Assembly: GCA_900314865.1 (NCBI GenBank)
Contig: OMWW01000006.1
Location: 1-64,000, forward strand
Source of the DNA: an uncultured Erysipelotrichaceae bacterium
Lineage (GTDB): Bacteria > Bacillota_I > Bacilli_A > RFN20 > CAG-826
Direction: 5' to 3'
Length of the DNA stretch: 64,000 nt
Of the stretch, positions 52,221 to 60,224 are shown piece after piece. A program made the position numbers and the translations under genes. The notes under the pieces are model-generated. The model was given only the letters and a program-made list of their open reading frames with translations, did not search any database and was not told the origin of the DNA. Each line of letters opens with the position of its first letter. The stretch's first letter is position 1.

Positions 52221-53456
52221 ATGTACGACATTAATAAGATTCGTAATGATTTTCCAATGTTGAATAATAAAACTATGCAAGGTAAACCACTTGTGTATTT
52301 AGATAATGCTTCAACAACCTTTAAGCCACAATGCGTTATTGATGAAATGAATAAATATTATCTTGAGATGAATGCGAATAGTCATCGTGGAGATTATGAC
52401 CTTTGCTATAACATGGACATGGAAGTTCTCTTAGCTAGAAAAACTATTGCTAAGTTTATTAATTCTGAAGTTAATGAAGTTGTCTTTACTAGTGGTGATA
52501 CAGAAGCCTTAAATCTAGTAGCCTATGGCTACGCTTTAGAATTCCTTAAAAAAGGAGATAAGATTCTTATTTCAATTGAAGAACATGCTTCAAACGTTTT
52601 ACCTTGGTATCGCGTTTGTGAATTAACAGGCGCAGATATAGCGTTTGTTGAATTAGATAATAAAAGAGTCACTATTGATGGAGTGAAGAAAGCCTTCAAA
52701 GAAAACAAAAACATTAAGATTGTCGCTTTAGCGCATGTTGGTAATGTTTTAGGTTATGAAATAGATGCAAAAGAAATAGCTAAAGTTTGTCACGATAATG
52801 GTGCGATCTTTGTTCTTGATGGAGCACAGTCCGTACCACATAATCTAGTTGACTTTAAAGATTTGGATGTTGATTTCTTAACATTCTCCGCTCATAAGAT
52901 GTGTGGGCCTACTGGTATTGGTTGTTTAATTGGTAAATACGATTTACTTCAAAAGATGGCGACTTTCCACACTGGTGGAGGAATGAATGTCACTTTTAAA
53001 AGTAATGGAGAAGTTATTCCGTTAGATGCCCCTAGTAAGTTTGAAGCTGGCACTTTAAATCTTTCTGGTATTATGGGATTTAAAAAAGCAGTGGAATATT
53101 TAAGTGAACTTGGATTGGAAAATATTCATAAACATGACCAAGAATTATTTGATTATGCCCTTAATAAATTAAAAGGACACGATCATATAATTATTTATAA
53201 TGAAGACGCGCGTAATGGGATTATCTCCTTTAATATTAAAGGAGTGTTCGCTCAAGACGAAGCAACCTTACTTAACTCAAAAGGTATTGCCGTTAGAAGT
53301 GGACAACATTGCGCAAAAATGATCGATGAAGTAATTGGAGAACCTGCTACAGTTAGGATGTCCACTTACTTATATACATCAAAAGAAGATATTGATGTCT
53401 TTTGTGAAAATTTAATCAATGGAGGAGATATTTTAGATGCCTATTTCTTTAACTAA
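52221..53456 (+). CDS. sufS: Cysteine desulfurase SufS
   Basis: 411 residues. PLP lysine in SAHKMCGP (Lys226), catalytic Cys364 in VRSGQHCAK, NASTTFKP near the N-terminus and a GGGMN loop. It removes sulfur from cysteine as a persulfide and passes it to SufU. Type II desulfurase. It overlaps sufU by 20 bp. Confidence 0.97.
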   Translation: MYDINKIRNDFPMLNNKTMQGKPLVYLDNASTTFKPQCVIDEMNKYYLEMNANSHRGDYDLCYNMDMEVLLARKTIAKFINSEVNEVVFTSGDTEALNLVAYGYALEFLKKGDKILISIEEHASNVLPWYRVCELTGADIAFVELDNKRVTIDGVKKAFKENKNIKIVALAHVGNVLGYEIDAKEIAKVCHDNGAIFVLDGAQSVPHNLVDFKDLDVDFLTFSAHKMCGPTGIGCLIGKYDLLQKMATFHTGGGMNVTFKSNGEVIPLDAPSKFEAGTLNLSGIMGFKKAVEYLSELGLENIHKHDQELFDYALNKLKGHDHIIIYNEDARNGIISFNIKGVFAQDEATLLNSKGIAVRSGQHCAKMIDEVIGEPATVRMSTYLYTSKEDIDVFCENLINGGDILDAYFFN

Positions 53457-53871
53457 TGAAATGATGAGGTCCATTATTATGGACCATTCATCTAATCCTT
53501 CAAATAAGCACACTCCTTCTGGAGAAGGATATCAAAGTGTGCATATGCATTCTGATAACTGTATTGATGACCTCAATATCTATTTAAAGATTGAAAACAA
53601 TATTGTTAAGGATGCTTGTTTTGATGGTATTGCGTGTACCATTTCTCTTTCTAGCACTGATATTATGTGTGACTTAATAAAAGGAAAGAGCAAAGAAGAA
53701 GCACTTTATATGATTGAACAATATAATCACATGATGCATGAAGAACCATTTGATGACGAAGTTCTTGATGAAGCGATTGTTTTTATCAATACTTCTAAAC
53801 AAGCCGCACGTATTAGATGTGCCACAATTGGTTGGAACGCTGCAGATAATATCTTAAAAGGTAACAAATAA
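53437..53871 (+). CDS. sufU: Sulfur-transfer protein SufU
   Basis: 144 residues. Zinc ligands present: Cys and Asp in SDNCIDDL, Cys in [11 protein letters not shown], Cys in [10 protein letters not shown], matching Cys41/Asp43/Cys66/Cys128 of B. subtilis SufU (the usual Gly after the first Cys is Ile here). It accepts persulfide sulfur from SufS. SD GGAGGAG within sufS; the stop overlaps the sufB ATG. Confidence 0.93.
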   Translation: MPISLTNEMMRSIIMDHSSNPSNKHTPSGEGYQSVHMHSDNCIDDLNIYLKIENNIVKDACFDGIACTISLSSTDIMCDLIKGKSKEEALYMIEQYNHMMHEEPFDDEVLDEAIVFINTSKQAARIRCATIGWNAADNILKGNK

Positions 53872-55268
53872 TGGTAGACGATATTAAGTTCCAAGAAGAT
53901 TATAAATTTGGTTTCAAAGACGAAGATGTTTCTATATTAAAAACCGCGAAAGGTTTAACTGAAGAAACGGTTCGCCAAATTTCAGAGTACAAAAACGAAC
54001 CAGATTGGATGCTCGAGTTTCGTCTTAACGCGCTTAAAAGCTTTAAAGCGATGCCTCTTCCTAAATATGGACCAGATCTAACTGGCTTAGATTTTGATTC
54101 ATTCACTTATTTCACTAGACCAAGTGAAAAAGAGGTTAAAAACTGGGATGAAGTTCCTGAGACAATCAAGAATACTTTTACTAAACTTGGTATTCCAGAA
54201 GCTGAACAGAAATATTTAAGTGGTGTTTCCACTCAATATGAATCTGAAGTTGTCTATCATAACATGCTTAAAGAGATTGAAGAGAAGGGAGTTATCTTCC
54301 TTTCTACCGATATGGCCTTAAAGCTATATCCTGATTTATTTAAGAAATATTTTTCTACAGTTATACCTGTTGCTGATAATAAGTTCTCTGCACTTAATGG
54401 AGCAGTGTGGTCTGGTGGCTCATTTATCTACGTTCCAAAAGGTGTTCATTTAGATAAACCACTTCAATCTTATTTCAGAATTAATAATGAAAAGAGTGGA
54501 CAATTTGAACGTACTTTAATCATTGTTGATGAGGGCGCAGATGTCCATTATGTTGAAGGTTGTACCGCTCCTACTTATTCCAAAGAATCTTTACATGCTG
54601 CGGTGGTGGAAATCATCGTTCTTAAAGGTGGAAAATGTAGATACTCCACAGTGCAAAATTGGAGCACAAATATTGTAAATTTAGTGACAAAACGGGCAGT
54701 TTGTTTTGAAAATGCGCAAATGGAATGGATTGATGGTAACATCGGTAGCCAAGTCAATATGAAGTATCCAGCTTGCATTTTAAAAGGCCGTGGAGCAAAG
54801 GGTACATGTATCTCAATTGCAGTCGCTGGTAAGGGTCAATTTCAAGACGCTGGAGCACGTATGATTCATGAAGCTGATGATACAACTAGCACCATCATTT
54901 CTAAGTCAATTGTGAAGAATGGTGGAGTTGCTAATTATCGTGGAACAGTTAGACATAAAGAGAATGCTAAAAACTGTCGTAGTCACGTTGAATGTGACAC
55001 TTTAATTCTTGATCATTTATCAAAAAGTGACACCATTCCAAACAATGACGTTAGAAACAATACAAGTTATATCGAACACGAGGCAACTGTCTCAAAAATT
55101 AATGAAGATCAACTATTCTATTTAATGAGTAGAGGAATTTCAGAAAAAGACGCTACTCAAATGATTATTATGGGCTTTATTGAACCATTTTCTAGGGAAT
55201 TACCGATGGAATATGCGGTTGAATTGAACCAATTAATCAAAATGGATATGGAAGGTAGTGTAGGATAA
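53871..55268 (+). CDS. sufB: Fe-S scaffold protein SufB
   Basis: 465 residues, full length. Family landmarks: [64 protein letters not shown] and the C-terminal [19 protein letters not shown]. It carries the nascent cluster in the SufBCD complex. TAATG overlap with sufU. mnmG follows by 1 base. Confidence 0.97.
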   Translation: MVDDIKFQEDYKFGFKDEDVSILKTAKGLTEETVRQISEYKNEPDWMLEFRLNALKSFKAMPLPKYGPDLTGLDFDSFTYFTRPSEKEVKNWDEVPETIKNTFTKLGIPEAEQKYLSGVSTQYESEVVYHNMLKEIEEKGVIFLSTDMALKLYPDLFKKYFSTVIPVADNKFSALNGAVWSGGSFIYVPKGVHLDKPLQSYFRINNEKSGQFERTLIIVDEGADVHYVEGCTAPTYSKESLHAAVVEIIVLKGGKCRYSTVQNWSTNIVNLVTKRAVCFENAQMEWIDGNIGSQVNMKYPACILKGRGAKGTCISIAVAGKGQFQDAGARMIHEADDTTSTIISKSIVKNGGVANYRGTVRHKENAKNCRSHVECDTLILDHLSKSDTIPNNDVRNNTSYIEHEATVSKINEDQLFYLMSRGISEKDATQMIIMGFIEPFSRELPMEYAVELNQLIKMDMEGSVG

Positions 55269-55269
55269 T

Positions 55270-57144
55270 ATGGATTACCAAATTATTGTCGTTGGAGGAG
55301 GTCATGCTGGCTTAGAAGCTGCTTTTAGTAGTGCTCATATGGGCATGAAAACACTTTTGATTTCTTTAAACCTCAAAATGATGGGTAATATGCCATGTAA
55401 TCCTTCTATTGGTGGTTCTGCTAAGGGCATCGTTGTTAGAGAAATTGATGCTTTAGGTGGAATGATGGGTATTGCTGCTGATCATCATTATCTTCAAATG
55501 AAGATGCTTAATACTGGTAAAGGCCCTGGAGTTCAATGTTTAAGAGCCCAACAAGATAAATTAGAATATCCTGCTTATTTACAACAAATGGCGGAGTCAA
55601 CTCCAAATCTTTCTTTGAAAGAAGGAGAAGTTGTTGGTTTGCTTCATGATGATAACAAAGTCACTGGAGTCATTTTAAGAAGTGGTGAACAAATTACTAG
55701 TGACGTGGTTATTCTTTCTACTGGTACTTACATGGAAAGTTATATCTTCCGTGGACATAACAAAACTAGTGCGGGTCCTGATGGAGAAAAGCCATCCATT
55801 GGACTTTCTGCATGTTTAAGAGAAATGGGAGTGGAAACTTATAGGCTTAAAACTGGCACCCCACCTCGTATTAGAAAAGATTCAATTGATTTCTCAAAAG
55901 CACAAATTGAACCAGGTACTCCTGGCCATTTAGCGTTTTCATATATGACAAAGGAATTTATTCCTTTAGACGAACAGGAAGTTTGTTATTTAATTTACAC
56001 AAATAAGAATACGCACGATATCATACGTAAACATTTAGATGAAACAGCGTTATATTCAGGCAACATCGTAGGTGTTGGTCCTAGATATTGTCCTTCTATT
56101 GAAAGCAAAATCATGACTTTTAAGGACAAAGAAAGACATCAACTATTTTTAGAACCTGAAAGTAGATACACTGATTCTATTTATCTTCAAGGTTTCTCTA
56201 CTTCTATGAGTGAAGAAGTACAAGAATTAATGGTGAGATCTTTACCAGGTTTTGAAAACGCAGTGTTTCTTAAATATGCGTATGCGATTGAATACGATGC
56301 GATTAGAACTGAAGAATATAAAATGAATCTAGAACTAAAGAAATGGCCTGGTTTATTTATTGCTGGACAGATTTGTGGAACTTCTGGATACGAAGAAGCA
56401 GCCGCTTTAGGCCTAATGGCGGGTATTAATGCTTCAAGAAAGCTTCAAGGAAAAGAGCCTCTTATTTTAAGAAGAGATCAATCTTATATTGGCGTTATGA
56501 TCGATGATTTAGTGACTAAGGGCACTGAAGAGCCTTATCGTTTACTTTCCTCACGAGCGGAATTCCGTTTGTTATTAAGACACGATAACGCGGATTTAAG
56601 ATTAACTGAGATTGGACATGATATTGGTCTTATTTCTGAAGAGAGATATGACTACTTTTTAAATAAGAAAAAGAACATTGAAGAAGTAACTAAAATACTT
56701 GAATCTACTTATTTAGGAAAAAGACCAGAAATTGAAAAATACGTGGTTTCTTTAGGGTTTAACGAACTAAAAGGTGGTGTTTTAGCGTCGGAACTTCTTA
56801 AGCGTCCAAACGTTAAATATGTAGAAATATCTAAGTTTATTCCTGAGCTTGATAAGTATGATTTAGATGAACAAACCATCGAAGAGATTGAAATCATTGA
56901 GAAATATGAAGGCTATATTGTTAAGCAAAAACGTGATAGTCAAAACGCGATTAAACTTGAAGAGCTTAAGATTCCTAGTGATATCGATTATTTAAATATG
57001 AATGGCTTACGTTTAGAAGCTAGAGAAAAGCTCAATAAGATTAGGCCTTTAACTGTTGGACAAGCTAGTCGAGTGAGTGGAGTTAATCCTAGTGATATCT
57101 CTATGTTAATATTGAATATAAAGAAGATTCTTAATCATGAATAA
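55270..57144 (+). CDS. mnmG: tRNA uridine-5-carboxymethylaminomethyl modification enzyme MnmG
   Basis: 624 residues. FAD site YQIIVVGGGHAGLEAA, the MPCNPSIGGSAKG motif, RLKTGTPPRI, ARYTDSIYLQG-like ESRYTDSIYLQGFSTS, GTSGYEEAAALGLMAG and the C-terminal GQASRVSGVNPSDI. With MnmE it modifies the wobble uridine of several tRNAs. Immediately downstream of sufB, in the same operon; it overlaps rsmG by 8 bp. Confidence 0.97.
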   Translation: MDYQIIVVGGGHAGLEAAFSSAHMGMKTLLISLNLKMMGNMPCNPSIGGSAKGIVVREIDALGGMMGIAADHHYLQMKMLNTGKGPGVQCLRAQQDKLEYPAYLQQMAESTPNLSLKEGEVVGLLHDDNKVTGVILRSGEQITSDVVILSTGTYMESYIFRGHNKTSAGPDGEKPSIGLSACLREMGVETYRLKTGTPPRIRKDSIDFSKAQIEPGTPGHLAFSYMTKEFIPLDEQEVCYLIYTNKNTHDIIRKHLDETALYSGNIVGVGPRYCPSIESKIMTFKDKERHQLFLEPESRYTDSIYLQGFSTSMSEEVQELMVRSLPGFENAVFLKYAYAIEYDAIRTEEYKMNLELKKWPGLFIAGQICGTSGYEEAAALGLMAGINASRKLQGKEPLILRRDQSYIGVMIDDLVTKGTEEPYRLLSSRAEFRLLLRHDNADLRLTEIGHDIGLISEERYDYFLNKKKNIEEVTKILESTYLGKRPEIEKYVVSLGFNELKGGVLASELLKRPNVKYVEISKFIPELDKYDLDEQTIEEIEIIEKYEGYIVKQKRDSQNAIKLEELKIPSDIDYLNMNGLRLEAREKLNKIRPLTVGQASRVSGVNPSDISMLILNIKKILNHE

Positions 57145-57826
57145 GAAAGAGTTAGAAAAGTATCTATTAGATTTTGATCTAAATAATATAGATTCCTTTG
57201 AACATCTTTTAAAAGATACTTTAGCCACTAATAATAAATTTAATTTAACCGCGATTAAGGACGAAGAGAAATTTAGAGAGCTAATGATTCTTGACTCTTT
57301 ATATCCTTTACATTTATTAGATTTTAACGATAAAAAGGTTATTGATGTTGGTACCGGTGGCGGCTATCCTGGTTTACCTCTTGCTTTAGCAAGTAAAGGG
57401 GAATTTACTTTGTTAGATTCTACTAAAAAGAAAATTGACCATATCAATGAATATGTTAAAGAAAGCCACATAAATAATGTCGTTGGTGTTTGTGATCGCG
57501 CTGAAGAATTCGCTAAAAAGAATATTGAGAAATATGATATCGCGATCGCTAGAGCAGTCTCTTCTTTAAACATCTTAGTAGAAATTATTTTACCTTTATT
57601 AAAAATAGGTGGATTTTTTATCGCTATGAAAGGACTTAAAGGAAAAGAAGAAATTGAAGAAGCAAAAAAAGCGTTAAAAGAGTTAGGTGGAGAAGTCGTG
57701 GAGATTGATGAATTTGAACTTCCTGAAAGTAAAGAAGTTAGAATCAATATTTTAATTAAGAAAATAAAAACATCTCCGAAGAAATATCCTAGAGTTTATA
57801 AACAAATTATTGATAAACCTCTCTAA
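57137..57826 (+). CDS. rsmG: 16S rRNA (guanine527-N7)-methyltransferase RsmG
   Basis: 229 residues. KFNLTAIKDEEKFRELMILDSL at the N-terminus, SAM-binding VIDVGTGGGYPGLPLAL, DSTKKKI and AVSSLNILVE are typical of GidB/RsmG. It methylates G527 of 16S rRNA. mnmG-rsmG is a very common pair in bacteria; here it ends the suf operon. Confidence 0.95.
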   Translation: MNKKELEKYLLDFDLNNIDSFEHLLKDTLATNNKFNLTAIKDEEKFRELMILDSLYPLHLLDFNDKKVIDVGTGGGYPGLPLALASKGEFTLLDSTKKKIDHINEYVKESHINNVVGVCDRAEEFAKKNIEKYDIAIARAVSSLNILVEIILPLLKIGGFFIAMKGLKGKEEIEEAKKALKELGGEVVEIDEFELPESKEVRINILIKKIKTSPKKYPRVYKQIIDKPL

Positions 57827-57843
57827 TAATTATTAGAATATAG

Positions 57844-57951
57844 ATACTTCAGGGCAGCGAATTAACGCGACCGGCGGTACACCCCGCGAGCAGAAATGCA
57901 GGAACTTGTGAAATTCAAGTGGCGACAGTAAAGTCTGGATGGAAGAAGTAT
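57844..57951 (+). promoter_or_regulatory. FMN riboswitch (RFN element)
   Basis: P1 stem ATACTTC (57844-57850) with GAAGTAT (57945-57951). Conserved segments in order: AGGGCAG, CGACCGGCGGTA, CCCGCGAGC, TTGTGAAATTC, GGCGACAGTAAAGTCTGGATGG, of which the last is the strongest RFN signature. It binds FMN and controls the riboflavin transporter gene that starts 50 bases downstream. Confidence 0.96.
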
Positions 57952-57973
57952 TATAAGATTTATTTCTTATATT

Positions 57974-58001
57974 GTAGCCCCTGAAGCGAGGGCTATTTTT
58001 T
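57974..58001 (+). terminator. Riboswitch-controlled terminator that also covers the ribU SD
   Basis: Stem TAGCCC (57975-57980) with GGGCTA (57990-57995), loop CTGAAGCGA, then TTTTTT up to the ATG at 58002. The likely SD GAGG (57988-57991) lies partly in the 3' arm, so the hairpin can stop transcription and mask the ribosome site. A small TATAAG/CTTATA helix (57952-57970) may serve as the competing element. Confidence 0.85.
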
Positions 58002-58706
58002 ATGGAAAAATTTAACACATTTCGTATCATCTTTGCGTTTTTAGCACTTATCTTACTTTTAGTAAGTTTTGCTTTTAAGAATAGAAAAAAAATTGATATT
58101 AAATTTATGACAAGAACTGCAATATTTGCAGCGATGTCTACAATTTTATATACAGTTCCGTTTCTTAAATTTAAGTTACCATTCTTCCCGTCTTTCTTGG
58201 AGATTCATTTAGATGAAGTACCTCTACTTATTGCAGGATTTGCTTATGGTCCATTAAGTGGCATCTTTGCCTTATTAATTAAGACTATTATCAAATTACC
58301 AATGACCACTACAATGGGAGTTGGAGAACTCGCTGATTTTGTATATAGCTTATTCTTTATTGTTCCAAGCGCACTTATCTATCAAAAACACCGTAATATG
58401 AAAGGTGCTTTAGTGGGTTTAGGAGTAGGTACAATTACTCAAATCTTAGCAGCTTCATTTATTACCACCTTTGTCATTTTAGATTTCTATATGATCGTGA
58501 TGAATTTACCAAAAGAAGCGATTATGGGTATGGTCACAAAAGCAGGAATTCATATCGATAACTTGACGTGGCCGTTCTTCTTCTATGTAGGATTACCGTT
58601 TAACGCCTTAAAAGATGCGATGGTGGTCGCCTTAACATTGTTACTATATAAACGAATACATATCTTGGTGGAGAAAATACCGCAAAAAAGAGCACAAAAA
58701 AACTAG
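58002..58706 (+). CDS. ribU: Riboflavin ECF transporter S component RibU
   Basis: 234 residues, about six helices plus an extra N-terminal one (residues 6-23). TRTAIFAAMSTILYTVPFL, LEIHLDEVPLLIAGFAYGPLSG and FALLIKTIIKLPMT match RibU substrate-binding components; position behind an FMN riboswitch confirms the substrate. It needs the shared EcfAA'T module encoded elsewhere. Confidence 0.95.
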   Translation: MEKFNTFRIIFAFLALILLLVSFAFKNRKKIDIKFMTRTAIFAAMSTILYTVPFLKFKLPFFPSFLEIHLDEVPLLIAGFAYGPLSGIFALLIKTIIKLPMTTTMGVGELADFVYSLFFIVPSALIYQKHRNMKGALVGLGVGTITQILAASFITTFVILDFYMIVMNLPKEAIMGMVTKAGIHIDNLTWPFFFYVGLPFNALKDAMVVALTLLLYKRIHILVEKIPQKRAQKN

Positions 58707-58726
58707 ATCGTTATGGTCTAGTTTTT
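58698..58726. terminator. Terminator between ribU and ferredoxin genes
   Basis: 10-bp stem AAAAACTAGA/TCTAGTTTTT with a 9-base loop, A/T tracts on both sides; overlaps the ribU stop codon. Serves the plus strand and probably the convergent ferredoxin gene. Confidence 0.85.
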
Positions 58727-58735
58727 GTTATATCA

Positions 58736-58915
58736 TTACTCTTCAACAGAGATTGCACCAACTGGGCAGACACTAACGGCTTCTTCTTCGCCTTCCCCTG
58801 TAACAGCTTCTGCTAAGCCGGAATCACCGATAGCAAAATCATCTGGGTATGTACCTGCGCAACATCCGCAACCAATGCATAAGCTTTGATCGACTTTGAC
58901 TCTCTTTTTAGCCAT
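58736..58915 (-). CDS. 4Fe-4S ferredoxin
   Basis: 59 residues on the minus strand: starts MAKKRVKVDQSLCIGCGCC and ends VSVCPVGAISVEE. The four cluster ligands fit C13-x2-C16-x2-C19 and the later Cys-Pro; an extra Cys18 is next to the third. Acidic, single-cluster ferredoxin of the kind common in Bacillota, a small cytosolic electron carrier. Strong SD (AGGAGG, about 7 bases). Confidence 0.92.
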   Translation of the reverse strand: MAKKRVKVDQSLCIGCGCCAGTYPDDFAIGDSGLAEAVTGEGEEEAVSVCPVGAISVEE

Positions 58916-59000
58916 TGATATTTACCTCCTAGGTCTTAAGTCATTATATAACGACTATCTTCTTTTTGCTAAACATTAATTTATAAAATATTATTAATGT

Positions 59001-59657
59001 ATGAATATTGCTCTTATTGTCTTTGCGGGAACTGGTAGTAGGATGAATCTTTCGATCCCTAAACAATTCGTTAATGTTAAGGGAAAGGAACTATTTTGTT
59101 ACACTGTGGAAGTGTTTCAAAATCATCCTTTGATTGATGAAATTGTTTTAGTAACCCACAAAGACTATATTGAACATGTTAAAGAATTAACCAAGTCTTA
59201 TAACAAAGTTAAATACATCGTTAGTGGTGGTGATTCTCGTCAAGAATCAGTGAGATTAGGGTTAGAAGCACATCGATATTTTGATTCAGATAAAGTCCTT
59301 ATTCATGATGGGGATCGACCTCTTATAAACGCGACAATTATTAGTGAAAACCTTAAAGAACTCGACTATTTTGATGCGGTGTGTACCGCAATTAAGCATA
59401 AAGAAGCCGCCTCTTTTGTCTCTAATCTTGGTAGAAGCAAAGTGATTGGTGATGAAGAAATTGACGTTCAAACTCCTCAATCATTTAAATATGGAATTAT
59501 TAAGAAATATCACGAAGATAATAAAGGTGGAAATTTCTCTGATGATATAGGTTTGTTAGAGAAAGATATCGAAGTGAAATATGTTCAAGGCGACCCTCAT
59601 AATTTCAAAGTTACTCTTGATGTTGATTTAAAAGTTTTTGAATCTATGGTTAAATAG
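59001..59657 (+). CDS. ispD: IspD/TarI-type cytidylyltransferase
   Basis: 218 residues. ALIVFAGTGSRMNLSIPKQF (nucleotide loop), GGDSRQESVRLGL, VLIHDGDRPLI and DVQTPQSFKYG are the IspD/TarI signatures. IspD makes CDP-methylerythritol for isoprenoids; TarI makes CDP-ribitol for teichoic acid. Sequence alone does not decide, and no ispF or tarJ lies beside it. The symbol is therefore provisional. No SD; an AT-rich -10-like TATAAA lies 13 bases upstream. Confidence 0.8.
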   Translation: MNIALIVFAGTGSRMNLSIPKQFVNVKGKELFCYTVEVFQNHPLIDEIVLVTHKDYIEHVKELTKSYNKVKYIVSGGDSRQESVRLGLEAHRYFDSDKVLIHDGDRPLINATIISENLKELDYFDAVCTAIKHKEAASFVSNLGRSKVIGDEEIDVQTPQSFKYGIIKKYHEDNKGGNFSDDIGLLEKDIEVKYVQGDPHNFKVTLDVDLKVFESMVK

Positions 59658-59661
59658 TCAC

Positions 59662-60072
59662 ATGAAAAATTTGATTCTTAGTATTAAAAAACATCCAATT
59701 GCATATATCGTAACCTTCATTATCGGGTTACTTTTAGGACTTGTTCCTGTTCTTACACTCTACTTTGTAGAGAATCGCTCTCTTCACGGGGCATATAATG
59801 GAGCGGGTTATGCATTTTTAGGGATTCTCTTTTTTGGAGCGTTGATGTGGCTTGCTAATATGGGCACATATGACATTATGACTTATGGATTTTCACAAAT
59901 GTTTACATCTATGTTTTCTAAGAATCCAAACAAATATAATGACTTCGTTTCCTATAAGGAAGAGAAGAACAAAAAGAGAGATTTTGCTCCAAAATATTAT
60001 GTGGCGTTTTTATTTGCTGCAGTAGTATACGCGATTGTCACTTTGGTGCTTTATCTTTGCTACACAATTTAA
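59662..60072 (+). CDS. DUF3899-type membrane protein
   Basis: 136 residues from ATG 59662 (a longer frame starts inside ispD). Three membrane helices (about 13-35, 48-66, 112-134) with YAFLGILFFGALMWLANMGTYDIMTYG and the soluble KYNDFVSYKEEKNKKRDF loop, the DUF3899 pattern. Function of the family is unknown. 4 bases after ispD, hence same transcript. Confidence 0.75.
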   Translation: MKNLILSIKKHPIAYIVTFIIGLLLGLVPVLTLYFVENRSLHGAYNGAGYAFLGILFFGALMWLANMGTYDIMTYGFSQMFTSMFSKNPNKYNDFVSYKEEKNKKRDFAPKYYVAFLFAAVVYAIVTLVLYLCYTI

Positions 60073-60108
60073 CCTTTTTTGAAACTTAAATTTATTTAGT
60101 TTTGAGGG

Positions 60109-60137
60109 ACGAGAAGAGCGAAATTCTCGTTTTTTTG
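60109..60137 (+). terminator. Terminator after the DUF3899 gene
   Basis: 7-bp stem ACGAGAA/TTCTCGT, 8-base loop, T-run of eight. Confidence 0.85.
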
Positions 60138-60187
60138 TTTGCAATGCATACGCGCTTTATTATATATTATTTAGCAAATACTATTTA

Positions 60188-60206
60188 TGTGCGATACATA
60201 CGCACA
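60188..60206 (+). promoter_or_regulatory. Inverted repeat in the subtilase leader
   Basis: TGTGCG-ATACATA-CGCACA, 6-bp arms, 10 bases before the AGGAGG SD. A related string GCATACGCGC lies about 50 bases upstream. It may be a regulator site or an mRNA hairpin near the ribosome site. Confidence 0.4.
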
Positions 60207-60224
60207 AGAAAAGGAGGTAAAAAT

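Noticed and set aside
57364-57747. 127-codon minus-strand ORF
   Set aside because: Antisense to rsmG, whose identity is certain; Ser/Ile-rich shadow translation.
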